Positions 35,824 to 44,771 of a stretch of 64,000 nucleotides of DNA are shown one piece after another (within the stretch, counting starts at the first letter, position 1; each line of letters opens with the position of its first letter). The DNA is taken from NCBI RefSeq assembly GCF_000621805.1, contig NZ_JHXH01000013.1:1-64000 (forward strand). Reading direction: 5' to 3'. The notes under the pieces are model-generated. The model did not search any database, had not been told where the DNA came from, and was given only the letters and a program-made list of their open reading frames with translations. Both the position numbers and the translations under genes were made by a program. The DNA is from Ruminococcus sp. FC2018. Its GTDB lineage: Bacteria; Bacillota; Clostridia; Oscillospirales; Ruminococcaceae.

Positions 35824-36370
35824 AGTTATGCCCCCGCTGGTCCTGACGCTGATATGCGCTGTTGTATGCGCACTTGTGGTGCTTGCCCACGAAATGACCT
35901 ATGTTGACAATACAGGCGTGCTCACCAAGGAGATGAAAGAGGGCTGCACCCAAATTTTCGGACAGGGAGAATATGAGATACTTACCCGGACCGAAAAAGG
36001 GGAAAAGGAAGCTGTGGATTTCGGCTTTGACCATGTCAACTCCATAATCGCCGACAGGAAGAACAATAACTGCCTTATCGAGCTTACCTGTGACGGATAC
36101 GCAAAAGGCGGGCTTCACCTTCTGGTGGGAATAGACAGCCGGGGAGAGATAAAAGGACTGCATTTTCTCTCTAACGGCGAGACCCCGGGACTGGGAGCGA
36201 ATGTTGCGAATAAGGATTACACCGATAAATTTACCGGCAAAAGCAAACACCAGCAGATAGATGATGTGGACAATCTTACAGCTGCCACATATTCCTCAAA
36301 GGGCTTGAAAAAAGCCTGCAAAGAGGCACTTGATATTTACAGCACACATAAGGAGGAGATATTTGCATGA
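35813..36370 (+). CDS. rnfG: Electron transport complex subunit RnfG
   Basis: 185 residues: one N-terminal transmembrane anchor (LVLTLICAVVCALVVLAHEMT) and an extracytoplasmic FMN-binding domain. The flavinylation motif is DNLTAAT followed by YSS; the more common SGAT is replaced by TAAT, which still fits the general pattern. AAGGAGG precedes the ATG, which overlaps rnfD by 11 bases. Confidence 0.94.
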   Translation: MKSKVMPPLVLTLICAVVCALVVLAHEMTYVDNTGVLTKEMKEGCTQIFGQGEYEILTRTEKGEKEAVDFGFDHVNSIIADRKNNNCLIELTCDGYAKGGLHLLVGIDSRGEIKGLHFLSNGETPGLGANVANKDYTDKFTGKSKHQQIDDVDNLTAATYSSKGLKKACKEALDIYSTHKEEIFA

Positions 36371-37035
36371 ACGGGGAAAGGACTGCCCTTTACGATCTTA
36401 CAAAGGGAATAATAAAGGAAAACCCCGTGCTGGTCACCATGCTTGGAATGTGCCCCACCCTTGCGGTGACGGTGCTGGCGGTGAACGGTATAGGTATGGG
36501 TCTTGCCACCACCTTTGTTCTGGTGTGCTCAAACCTTGTTATCTCCCTTCTTAAAAACGTTATACCCAAGGCTGTGCGCCTGCCCTGCTTTATAGTTATC
36601 ATAGCAGGCTTTGTGACATTCATAGACTTTATGATGAAGGGCTACCTGCCGGGGCTGCATTCGGCTCTGGGCGTATTTTTGCAGCTTATCACCGTAAACT
36701 GCATAATCCTTGGAAGGGCAGAGGCGTTTGCCAGCAGAAATAATGTGGGACGCTCCCTGCTTGACGGACTTGGAATGGGCATAGGCTTTACCCTTGCCCT
36801 TTTCGCCATGGGCTCTGTAAGAGAGATACTGGGACTTGGAAGCTGGATGGGTATGAAGATACCGTATCTGTGCGACAAGCCAATGACCATATTCATAATG
36901 CCGGCAGGAGGATTTTTCGTGCTTGGCTGTCTTATCGCACTGGTGAACAAGATAGCAAAGCGTAAGCCGCCAAAAGAGATATCCTGTGAGAACTGTCCCA
37001 ATGCGGCAGGCTGCTCCGGGCAGTGCAAGGCGTAA
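36367..37035 (+). CDS. rnfE: Electron transport complex subunit RnfE
   Basis: Six-helix membrane subunit, 222 residues, homologous to RnfA in inverted topology. Hallmarks: ENPVLVTMLGMCPTLAVT, NCIILGRAEAFASRN and GFTLALFAMGSVREILG. A Cys-rich cytosolic tail follows (ISCENCPNAAGCSGQCKA), which is longer than usual and might bind metal. Start overlaps rnfG by four bases. Confidence 0.95.
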   Translation: MNGERTALYDLTKGIIKENPVLVTMLGMCPTLAVTVLAVNGIGMGLATTFVLVCSNLVISLLKNVIPKAVRLPCFIVIIAGFVTFIDFMMKGYLPGLHSALGVFLQLITVNCIILGRAEAFASRNNVGRSLLDGLGMGIGFTLALFAMGSVREILGLGSWMGMKIPYLCDKPMTIFIMPAGGFFVLGCLIALVNKIAKRKPPKEISCENCPNAAGCSGQCKA

Positions 37036-37049
37036 GGGGGTAAGGACTG

Positions 37050-37619
37050 ATGACGTATATACTTATCCTTGTGGGCTGCGTTTTCGTGAACAATGTGGTC
37101 CTTTCGCAGTTTATGGGCATCTGTGCCTTTCTCGGCGTTTCAAAGCAGGTCAGGTCCTCTGCGGGAATGGGAGGAGCAGTCATCTTTGTAATGGTCTGCG
37201 CCACTGCGATAACCTATCCGCTGTATAAGCTTCTGGAGCACTTTGAAATGACCTATCTCAAAACGGTTGCGTTCATTCTGGTAATAGCCATGTTCGTGCA
37301 GCTGGTGGAGATAGTGATGAAAAAGAAGATGCACGCCCTTTACAAAGCCCTCGGTGTTTACCTTCCGCTGATAACCACCAACTGTGCGGTGCTGGGTGTT
37401 ACCCTTGGCAACATAAATAATGATTATACATTCTTACAATCCCTTACCAACGCTTTTGGTACAGGTCTGGCATTTACCCTTGCTCTTTTGCTGTTCAGCG
37501 GCGTGCGCTCAAGGATAGAGGACAACGACTTCCCCCAGGCTTTCAAGGGAGTGCCCGCAACCCTTATCGCCGCAGCGATCGTGTCGGTGAGCTTTATGGG
37601 CTTTGCAGGTATGATGTAA
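37050..37619 (+). CDS. rnfA: Electron transport complex subunit RnfA
   Basis: Six-helix membrane subunit of 189 residues which, with RnfE, holds the intramembrane Fe-S cluster. Hallmarks: NNVVLSQFMGICAFLGVSKQ and LITTNCAVLGVTL, each with a conserved cysteine. AAGGGGG and TAAGGA precede the ATG. Confidence 0.96.
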   Translation: MTYILILVGCVFVNNVVLSQFMGICAFLGVSKQVRSSAGMGGAVIFVMVCATAITYPLYKLLEHFEMTYLKTVAFILVIAMFVQLVEIVMKKKMHALYKALGVYLPLITTNCAVLGVTLGNINNDYTFLQSLTNAFGTGLAFTLALLLFSGVRSRIEDNDFPQAFKGVPATLIAAAIVSVSFMGFAGMM

Positions 37620-37652
37620 AGGAAAACCTATTGAAAAGGAGACAATTTCCCT

Positions 37653-38441
37653 ATGAATTTACTTATCGCTGTGGGAATATTTGCCCTTATCGGTCTTGTG
37701 GCAGGGATACTTCTGACAGTGGCTTCAAAGGTCTTTGAGGTCAGGGTGGACGAGAGGATAGAAAAGATAAACTATGCCCTGCCCCAGGTCAACTGCGGCT
37801 CCTGCGGTTTTTCAGGCTGTTCGGATTATGCCGAGGCTATCGTTTCAAAGGGCGCAAAGTGCGATATGTGCCGTCCGGGCGGAGAAAAGACCGCAAAGGA
37901 GATAGCGAAGATAATGGGTGTTGAGGTAACTGTCAGCGAGCCGGAGGTGGCGTTTGTGCGCTGCCACGGGGACTGCCATATAACACCTCATAAATACCTG
38001 TTCGGCGGAGTCCAGAGCTGTGCTGCCTGCAACAGATTTTACAGCGGCAGCAAGACCTGCACCAGCGGTTGTCTGGGTTATGGCGACTGTGCCCACGTCT
38101 GTCCACGGGGGGCAATATCCATAATCGACAGGATTGCCAAGGTGGATAAGTCAAAGTGTATCGGCTGCGGACTGTGCGTTGATGCCTGTCCCAACGATCT
38201 TATAGTGGTAAGAAGGATATCCCAGAGCGTTGATGTCACCTGTTCCTCAAAGGACAGCGCAAGGGTGACAAAGTCCCTTTGCGAGGGAGGCTGCGTGGGG
38301 TGCAAATTGTGTGAAAAGAACTGTGAAAAGGGAGCTATCCACATTGTTGCAAATCATGCGGTGATAGATTACGACAAGTGTGACAGCTGCGGAAAATGTG
38401 CTGATGTGTGCAAAATAGGCTCTGTGATGAGACTGGGGTGA
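37653..38441 (+). CDS. rnfB: Electron transport complex subunit RnfB
   Basis: Entry point for electrons from ferredoxin. 262 residues: N-terminal membrane anchor (about 1-25), the Fe-S domain NCGSCGFSGCSDYAEAI with CDMC, then four ferredoxin-type clusters in the C-terminal half (GCLGYGDCAHVCP, CIGCGLCVDACP, CVGCKLCEKNC and CDSCGKCADVC). AAAGGAGA is ten bases before the ATG. It closes the canonical C-D-G-E-A-B order. Confidence 0.96.
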   Translation: MNLLIAVGIFALIGLVAGILLTVASKVFEVRVDERIEKINYALPQVNCGSCGFSGCSDYAEAIVSKGAKCDMCRPGGEKTAKEIAKIMGVEVTVSEPEVAFVRCHGDCHITPHKYLFGGVQSCAACNRFYSGSKTCTSGCLGYGDCAHVCPRGAISIIDRIAKVDKSKCIGCGLCVDACPNDLIVVRRISQSVDVTCSSKDSARVTKSLCEGGCVGCKLCEKNCEKGAIHIVANHAVIDYDKCDSCGKCADVCKIGSVMRLG

Positions 38442-38466
38442 GGTCTTGACGGAGAGGGGGAGAAAA

Positions 38467-39468
38467 ATGAAAGTTATATCATCAGACTGGCGTGAAGAGG
38501 CTTTGCAGCTGCCGCTTGCAGACCTGAAAACAATTTACGAAAGCAAAAAAAGAATGAGGAAGCTGACCACCGGCGTATTCTTTGTTTTTATGATCGGCAT
38601 TATGCTTGTGTCCACGGTGGTATATCTTTTAAGAGATGTTTCCCTTCTTGCTGTCACCGGTTCGGTTGCGCTTTTTCTAACAGCGGCAGCCATCTCTTTT
38701 GCATCTTTGATATGGCGCTATGTTATTGCTTTTTCCACCAAGGAAAAAAAGGGCAGCAATATAGTTCTGATAATATCAGCACTTGAGCTTGTTATACAGG
38801 TGATACTATTCTGTTTTATACCCACCTGGATATACCTGGCTTTTTCGGTGGTAATATCTTTATATCTGATACTTATACGCCTCTACGTTATCCAGGTTGA
38901 CAAGGACATTGAGTTTCTCCGGTCGATGCCCACGTTTCCCTTCAACGAAAGAGTATCCTCCCAGATGTTCGAGGTGGCACATCAACAGCGCAAGATGCAG
39001 CTTATAGAAAGCGCAAAGGGGAACATATGCAGCGAAAATGCCGAGCAGGTTTTTGAAGTTCCCATCCCCGGGCAGCCCAGTTATGAAAAGGGTGACACTC
39101 CCGAGGATTACTTGCAGCGCACCAAGACCTACATAGACGGAAAGATGATAGTGACTTCCCTGACCGACGACGAGTTTGCAAGGCAGGACGATACTGATTA
39201 CCGTTTGTTGTACCGTGACATGGACAAAAATAAAAATGCCCCCGTCCCTGCTCCTCAGGAGCTGCCTGACGACGGGACGCTGCAGAATATGGACTATAAC
39301 GAAAGGCATCAGCCCAATGCAGATGAGATAGTTATTTCTCAGGACGTATTTGCCGAGGACTTTGAGCGGCTGGAGAGAAAGCCAAAGCAGCCCAAAGAAG
39401 AGGATATAAAGATGTCCGGTGATGTACAGCTTGAGGATTTTGACTTTTCGCACAGACAGGAGCAATAA
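38467..39468 (+). CDS. Membrane protein of unknown function at the end of the rnf operon
   Basis: 333 residues. Four hydrophobic segments in the first half (GVFFVFMIGIMLVSTVVYLL, LLAVTGSVALFLTAAAISFA, IVLIISALELVIQVILFCFI and LAFSVVISLYLILIRLYVI), then a long charged cytosolic tail with a proline/acidic stretch. The ATG has GGGGGAG five to six bases ahead and follows rnfB by 25 bases, before a shared terminator. I recognise no family. Confidence 0.7.
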   Translation: MKVISSDWREEALQLPLADLKTIYESKKRMRKLTTGVFFVFMIGIMLVSTVVYLLRDVSLLAVTGSVALFLTAAAISFASLIWRYVIAFSTKEKKGSNIVLIISALELVIQVILFCFIPTWIYLAFSVVISLYLILIRLYVIQVDKDIEFLRSMPTFPFNERVSSQMFEVAHQQRKMQLIESAKGNICSENAEQVFEVPIPGQPSYEKGDTPEDYLQRTKTYIDGKMIVTSLTDDEFARQDDTDYRLLYRDMDKNKNAPVPAPQELPDDGTLQNMDYNERHQPNADEIVISQDVFAEDFERLERKPKQPKEEDIKMSGDVQLEDFDFSHRQEQ

Positions 39469-39497
39469 AAAAAGACCGCTTGATTGCGGTCTTTTTT
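39467..39497. terminator. Bidirectional terminator between the rnf operon and glnN
   Basis: AAAAAAGACCGC/GCGGTCTTTTTT with a 6-base loop, serving the convergent rnf operon and glnN. Confidence 0.93.
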
Positions 39498-39498
39498 G

Positions 39499-41586
39499 TT
39501 ATTTCACATAGAACAGAAGTGCGCCGTAGGTGGGGTATGGCCAGTACTTTTCGCCCACCAGGGACTCTATCTCGTCTGCCGGTGCACGAAGCTCGTTCAT
39601 AGCCGGGATAACGATATCACGGTAGAAGTTAGCCTGCTCCTTGACGTCGGTAAAGCCCATTGCAGCATAGTGCGCATTTTCAAGCTCGCCCAGATTCTTG
39701 TACATCTTTGCCGAGAGCTCGGACAGACGCTTGACCATGTCCGTTTCAAAGCTTACGTCCGCACCGCAGGTCTTTGCCAGCTCAGCTGTGCTTGCCAGCT
39801 CCTTTATGTAGGATGCCACAGCCGGAAGAATGTCCTTCTTAGCCATGTCTATCATGGTATTTGCCTCAATGGAAAGGGTCTTGCAGTATTCGTCAAGCAG
39901 TATCTCGACTCTGGAGTGCAGCTCCGTCTCGGTGTATACGCCGTACTTTTCAAACATCGCAATATTCTCCGGTGCCTCGAAGAAAGGAATAGCGTCCGGT
40001 GTGGTCCTCAGGTTAAGAAGACCTCTCTTTTCGGCTTCCTGACACCATTCGTCGGAGTAGCCGTTGCCGTTGAAGATTATGTTTGAATTTTCCTTTATTG
40101 TCTTTTTGATAAGGTCGTCCAGAGCGTCCTGGAAGTTGTCTGCCTTTTCAAGCACCTCGGCAAACTCATCAAACGCCTCCGCAACGATAGTGTTTATCAC
40201 CGTGTTCGGTCCGCCAACCGAGAGCCTTGAACCGGGCATTCTGAACTCGAACTTATTTCCTGTGAAAGCGAAAGGAGATGTTCTGTTTCTGTCGGTGGTG
40301 TCCTTTGTGAAGTGGGGAAGAACGTCAACGCCTATCTCCATTTCAACACGCTTGCCCTCGTATTTTGTTCCCTCAACGATAGAGCGCAGTATATCGGTAA
40401 GCTCGTCGCCCAGGAATATGGAGATTATTGCCGGAGGAGCCTCGCTGGCACCCAGTCTGTGGTCGTTTCCTGCGGTTGCAACACAGGCACGCAGAATGTC
40501 CTGATGCTTGTTGACAGCCTTGATTATCGCCGCAAGCACCAGCAGGAACTGTGCGTTCTCGGCAGGTGTCTTTCCGGGATTGAGCAGGTTGACTCCCGTG
40601 TTGGTGGAAAGGGACCAGTTGCAGTGTTTGCCCGAACCGTTTATTCCCTCAAATGGCTTTTCGTGAAGCAGGCACTTGAAGTTGTGCTTTCTTGCGGTAC
40701 GCTTCATTATCTCCATTGTCAGCTGGTTATGGTCTGTGGCAATGTTCACGGTATTGTATATAGGAGCAAGCTCGTGCTGTGACGGGGCAGCCTCATTGTG
40801 CTTGGTTTTTGCGTAAATGCCCAGCCTCCACAGCTGCTCGTCAATGTCCTTCATGTATGCGGCAACTCTGGTTTTTATTGTGCCGAAGTAGTGGTCGTCA
40901 AGCTCCTGACCTTTTGGTGCAGGGGCACCGAAAAGAGTTCTTCCCGCAAAGATAAGGTCCTTTCTGTGGGAGTACATCTCTCTGTCGATAAGGAAGTATT
41001 CCTGCTCGGGACCTGCGTTGGCAATGACCCTTGTTGCGTCGGAACCGAACAGCCTGAGGATACGCAGGGTAGCTTTGTTTATAGCATCCACCGAGCGAAG
41101 CAGCGGGGTCTTCTTGTCAAGAGCCTCTCCGCCGTAGGAGCAGAAAGCTGTGGGTATGCAAAGGGTGCCCGCCTTGATAAAAGCGTAAGAGGTGGGGTCC
41201 CATGCGGTATAGCCTCTTGCCTCGAAGGTGCATCTGAGACCGCCGGAGGGGAAGCTTGAAGCGTCGGGTTCGCCTTTTATAAGCTCCTTTCCGGAGAACT
41301 CCATGATAACATGACCGTCATCGGCAGGGGTGATAAAGCTGTCGTGTTTTTCCGCAGTTATACCCGTCATAGGCTGGAACCAGTGTGTGAAGTGGGTACA
41401 GCCCTTTTCCACAGCCCAGTCCTTCATGGCGTTTGCAACCACGTTTGCCAGCTCGATATTCAGAGGCACGCCGTCCTCGATAGTCTTTTTAAGCTGTTTA
41501 TAGGTCACCTTCGGCAGCCTTTCCCTCATCACCGATTCGTTAAAAACGTCCGAACCGAAAATTCCGGGTACATTTGTCATGTCCAT
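39499..41586 (-). CDS. glnN: Glutamine synthetase type III
   Basis: ATP-dependent glutamine formation from glutamate and ammonia. 695 residues is the size of the dodecameric GSIII class, much larger than GSI. Visible blocks: [19 protein letters not shown], [26 protein letters not shown] stretch ([16 protein letters not shown]), [44 protein letters not shown] and [15 protein letters not shown]. Start is ATG with AAAGGAG ahead. Transcribed alone from a promoter that overlaps an inverted repeat. Confidence 0.96.
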   Translation of the reverse strand: MDMTNVPGIFGSDVFNESVMRERLPKVTYKQLKKTIEDGVPLNIELANVVANAMKDWAVEKGCTHFTHWFQPMTGITAEKHDSFITPADDGHVIMEFSGKELIKGEPDASSFPSGGLRCTFEARGYTAWDPTSYAFIKAGTLCIPTAFCSYGGEALDKKTPLLRSVDAINKATLRILRLFGSDATRVIANAGPEQEYFLIDREMYSHRKDLIFAGRTLFGAPAPKGQELDDHYFGTIKTRVAAYMKDIDEQLWRLGIYAKTKHNEAAPSQHELAPIYNTVNIATDHNQLTMEIMKRTARKHNFKCLLHEKPFEGINGSGKHCNWSLSTNTGVNLLNPGKTPAENAQFLLVLAAIIKAVNKHQDILRACVATAGNDHRLGASEAPPAIISIFLGDELTDILRSIVEGTKYEGKRVEMEIGVDVLPHFTKDTTDRNRTSPFAFTGNKFEFRMPGSRLSVGGPNTVINTIVAEAFDEFAEVLEKADNFQDALDDLIKKTIKENSNIIFNGNGYSDEWCQEAEKRGLLNLRTTPDAIPFFEAPENIAMFEKYGVYTETELHSRVEILLDEYCKTLSIEANTMIDMAKKDILPAVASYIKELASTAELAKTCGADVSFETDMVKRLSELSAKMYKNLGELENAHYAAMGFTDVKEQANFYRDIVIPAMNELRAPADEIESLVGEKYWPYPTYGALLFYVK

Positions 41587-41631
41587 GCATTTTTCTCCTT
41601 TCAGAGCTTTGACTATTACTTTTCATTATTG

Positions 41632-41660
41632 AGTATACTTTATTGAGCCCCTGTTTGCAA
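41632..41660 (-). promoter_or_regulatory. Promoter of glnN
   Basis: TTGCAA, 17-base spacer, TATACT on the minus strand. The -35 box is the loop of the inverted repeat that separates glnN from the upstream ATPase-hdeD genes. Confidence 0.7.
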
Positions 41661-41666
41661 GGGGCT
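41646..41666. terminator. Inverted repeat around the glnN -35 box
   Basis: AGCCCCT/AGGGGCT, 7-bp arms and a 7-base loop containing the -35 hexamer. A T-rich run follows on the plus strand only. It could be a terminator or an operator. Confidence 0.45.
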
Positions 41667-41746
41667 TTATTTATTTTCTTACTATCCTGCAAAAGCAGAG
41701 CTTTGCGCCGGAGTATTTTTGTTAAAAACAGACAACCGGCAGTGGG

Positions 41747-42364
41747 TCATATGTCTATAATGTCTGTTGAGTCGCTGTCGTCGTCTCTTAATGCAAGCTG
41801 GGTAGAATCCGAGTTCTGCGCCACCTTGTTGAGCCTGTGGGTTATCATTGCACAGTTCACCAGGTTTACAAGCCCTGACAACAAAAGACATATCCCCAGG
41901 ATAGTCATTGCAAAGCTGACCGACATCATTGGGTTGAGCACAAGAAGAATACCCAGACCAAGAGTTATCAGAGCAGGAACACCTGTTGTTTTCCAGTCGG
42001 GATAGCCTGCCTTGCGCATACGCAGTGTGCCCTGAAGATTGACTATGCCGTTTATGAGCATATACATTCCGAAGACGATAGCAACCACCTTTGCGATGAT
42101 GTCAGGCTGGATAAATACGAATATGCCTGCCGCACAAAGAAGAAGTCCGCCCACAAGCTTTGGACCCTGCTCGGAGAAACCGTTGGAGGAGCGTGTGAAA
42201 TATATAACCAGCATAACCGCACCGTAGCACACCAGCAGTGCAGCTATGATATAGCCGATAGTCTTGGTGAAAAATCCCGGGTCGGCAATAAGTGCCGCAC
42301 CCAGCACAGCGCAGAATATAGACAAAAACCAGAAGTTTTTGAAAACGCTTTTTACTGTTTGCAT
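41747..42364 (-). CDS. HdeD/DUF308 family membrane protein
   Basis: 205 residues with six hydrophobic helices in three paired repeats (FWFLSIFCAVLGAALIADPGF, LLCAAGIFVFIQPDII, LITLGLGILLVLNPMMSVSF), the DUF308 pattern of the HdeD group linked to acid or stress resistance in enterics; role here unknown. A short acidic tail is rich in Asp/Ser. AAAGAGG precedes the ATG; the gap to ntpD is 43 bases, so it may be read from the ATPase operon. Confidence 0.85.
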   Translation of the reverse strand: MQTVKSVFKNFWFLSIFCAVLGAALIADPGFFTKTIGYIIAALLVCYGAVMLVIYFTRSSNGFSEQGPKLVGGLLLCAAGIFVFIQPDIIAKVVAIVFGMYMLINGIVNLQGTLRMRKAGYPDWKTTGVPALITLGLGILLVLNPMMSVSFAMTILGICLLLSGLVNLVNCAMITHRLNKVAQNSDSTQLALRDDDSDSTDIIDI

Positions 42365-42407
42365 AGGCTTTACCTCTTTCCTGTTATTGTTTGCTGCAAA
42401 GTCTGTA

Positions 42408-43028
42408 TCAATCTTTTGCCTTCAGCCTTGTGGCTTTTATCACCTTCAGGCGTGAGAACTCCTCACGGTCCTTTTCCTCAAGGGAGTCGGTGATGTATTT
42501 TACGATGTTCTGATTTCTTGGGATTATAATGTTCTGCAAAGCATTTGCACGCCGCTGTGTTTTTCTTATGGCGACAGAGAGCCTGTATATCCCGTTTTCC
42601 ACCTCTGCAAGCACCGCCGTCATTTCCTTTACCTTTTCAAAAGCGATGTACGCCCTGTCAAGGGCAGAGGTGGTCCTTGAAAAACCGTAGTAGACCTTTT
42701 CAGGCTTTTTCTCCAGCTGCACCGCAGGCAGCTCCACCCCCATAACGCTTTGTGAGCTGATAGTCACACCGTTTTCGATGGGAACGGTGAGGGCAAAGGG
42801 TGTTACCACCCCCAGGGAGATATTTGCCTGCTGCAAAGCAAGATAAGCCTCAGAGTAGGTGCCCTCAATGGATGAACGCAGCATCTGTGCCTTGTCCACC
42901 AGCTTCATAAGCTCACGGATAAGGATATTACGTTTTCTGTCCAGAAGGTCGTAGCCCAGCGTAGCCAGCTGCAAAGCCTTTTTGGAAAGCATAAGATTAC
43001 CCTTGGTAGGGAACACCTGCTGTTCCAT
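42408..43028 (-). CDS. ntpD: V-type ATP synthase subunit D
   Basis: Long coiled-coil axle of the central stalk, which turns inside the A3B3 head. 206 residues with the family start PTKGNLMLSKKALQLATLG, helical hairpin halves at both ends, and a conserved ending (RRANALQNIIIPRNQNIVKYI). AAGGAC precedes the ATG. It is separated from ntpB by a 344-base gap filled by the hairpin-array repeat. Confidence 0.95.
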   Translation of the reverse strand: MEQQVFPTKGNLMLSKKALQLATLGYDLLDRKRNILIRELMKLVDKAQMLRSSIEGTYSEAYLALQQANISLGVVTPFALTVPIENGVTISSQSVMGVELPAVQLEKKPEKVYYGFSRTTSALDRAYIAFEKVKEMTAVLAEVENGIYRLSVAIRKTQRRANALQNIIIPRNQNIVKYITDSLEEKDREEFSRLKVIKATRLKAKD

Positions 43029-43081
43029 TGTGTCACCGTCCTTTTTATCTCTGAATTGATTGTCAAGCCCTTAGGGCTTGA

Positions 43082-43366
43082 GGGAAAAACATCAGGTCTT
43101 TTCATAAGGGCAGCCCTCTCTTGCAGGGCATGCCCTCTTTTAAAACAGTCCACCGGACTGTTTTCGAGCGAACAGCTTGCTGTTCGGTTGTTCACGTCTA
43201 TGCGGAGCGCCTGCGGCACGGGAGCGTTTCGCTGTCTGCGGACAGCGACAAGGGCGCTGCCCTTGACCCGCCACCTTTTTTTACGAGAAAGAAGGCAGAG
43301 AATGGCATAGCCATTCTCTAAAGTAACCGTGGTAACGGTTACTTTGGGACAGAAAAAACCTGTTAT
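43082..43366 (-). repeat. Hairpin-array repeat, copy 2, inside the V-ATPase operon
   Basis: Same order of stems as copy 1: GGGCA.../...TGCCC (43108-43135), AAAACAGTCC/GGACTGTTTT (43142-43164), CGCTGTC/GACAGCG (43230-43247), GAGAATGGC/GCCATTCTC (43298-43318), AAGTAACCGT/ACGGTTACTT (43321-43344). An extra hairpin CGAACAGC/GCTGTTCG (43169-43186) has no match in copy 1. Between ntpB and ntpD, so it would be in the operon mRNA. A further palindrome CAAGCCCTTAGGGCTTG (43062-43078) flanks it. No gene is visible in this gap. Confidence 0.8.
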
Positions 43367-43372
43367 TATTAG

Positions 43373-44770
43373 TTACTGAAACATAGCTTTAGCTTTATCA
43401 GGGTCGTAATACTTATCCAGATGCTCGTCGTCCACTCTGTCCAGCTCTGCCCTTGGGAGAGTAGACAGCAAAGCCCAGCCTAAGTCGAGAGTCTCCTCGA
43501 TGGACCTGTTTACATCAAAGCCCTGATTTATGAAATACTCCTCAAACAGCTTGCCGAAGTGCATATAAGCCTTGTCGCCCTGTGAAAGCTCCTCTTCGCC
43601 GATGACCGACGCCAGAGCTCTTGCGTCCTGCACCTTTGAGTAAGCCGCAAACAGCTGGTTTGCACACATTGAGTGGTCCTCACGGGTGTAGCCCTCACCG
43701 ATGCCGTCCTTCATAAGTCTTGAAAGGCTGGGCAGGACTGCCACCGCAGGGTAAGTTCCCGTCTGTTCCAGATGTCTGTCCATAACTATCTGTCCCTCGG
43801 TGATGTATCCCGTAAGGTCGGGGACAGGGTGGGTGATGTCGTCATTCGGCATCGTGAGAATAGGTATCTGCGTAACAGAACCCGTTGAGCCTTTGACGAT
43901 GCCGGCTCTTTCGTATATGGAAGCAAGGTCGGAATACAGATAGCCGGGATAGCCCTTTCTGCCCGGTATCTCGCCCTTTGAGGAGGAGAACTCACGGCAC
44001 GCCTCAGCGTAGGAGGTCATATCCGTAAGAATGACAAGTATGTGCATATTATGCTCAAATGCAAGATATTCCGCACAGGTCAGCGCACATCTCGGGGTAA
44101 GTATCCTTTCGATGATAGGGTCGTTTGAAAGGTTGATGAACATGGCAACTCTTTCAAGTGCGCCGGTTTCCTCAAAGCTTCTCTTGAAATAGTCCGCAAC
44201 GTCGTTTTTAACGCCCATTGCGCCGAAAACTATTCCAAAGCCCTGCCCATTGTCATCGGCTATCTTTGCCTGCCTTGCGATCTGTACCGCAAGCTTGTTG
44301 TGGGAAAGGCCCGAGCCTGAGAATATAGGTAGCTTCTGCCCTCTGATAAGGGTCATAAGCGCGTCAATGGAGGATATTCCCGTATTGATGTAGTTTCTGG
44401 GATATGTTCTTGAAACAGGGTTCAGAGGACTGCCGTTGATGTCCTTGAACTTTTCGGGGATAATGTCACCCAGCCCGTCGATAGGTCTGCCGGAGCCTGA
44501 GAAAATACGCCCCAGCATTTCCTTTGAAAGTCCAAGCTCCATTGGCTTGCCGCTGAATCTGGTGGTGGTGTTGGTAAGAGAAAGCCCCTTTGTGCCCTCA
44601 AAAACCTGAAGCACAGCTCTTTGCTGCTCGACCTCAACCACTCTTGCAAGGCGGCGTGTGCCGTCGGAAAGGCGGATCTGGGCGATCTCGTCAAAGGCAA
44701 CGTCCTTAACGTTGTCCAGTACCACCAGCGGTCCGTTTATCTCGGAAAGCCCCACATATTTCAGTTCCAA
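43373..44770 (-). CDS. ntpB: V-type ATP synthase subunit B
   Basis: Non-catalytic nucleotide-binding subunit of the A3B3 head. 465 residues; the P-loop is degenerate ([13 protein letters not shown]), as expected in B. Also [13 protein letters not shown] and [15 protein letters not shown]. Start is TTG with GGAGG nine bases ahead, overlapping the region of the ntpA stop. Confidence 0.96.
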   Translation of the reverse strand: MELKYVGLSEINGPLVVLDNVKDVAFDEIAQIRLSDGTRRLARVVEVEQQRAVLQVFEGTKGLSLTNTTTRFSGKPMELGLSKEMLGRIFSGSGRPIDGLGDIIPEKFKDINGSPLNPVSRTYPRNYINTGISSIDALMTLIRGQKLPIFSGSGLSHNKLAVQIARQAKIADDNGQGFGIVFGAMGVKNDVADYFKRSFEETGALERVAMFINLSNDPIIERILTPRCALTCAEYLAFEHNMHILVILTDMTSYAEACREFSSSKGEIPGRKGYPGYLYSDLASIYERAGIVKGSTGSVTQIPILTMPNDDITHPVPDLTGYITEGQIVMDRHLEQTGTYPAVAVLPSLSRLMKDGIGEGYTREDHSMCANQLFAAYSKVQDARALASVIGEEELSQGDKAYMHFGKLFEEYFINQGFDVNRSIEETLDLGWALLSTLPRAELDRVDDEHLDKYYDPDKAKAMFQ

Positions 44771-44771
44771 C

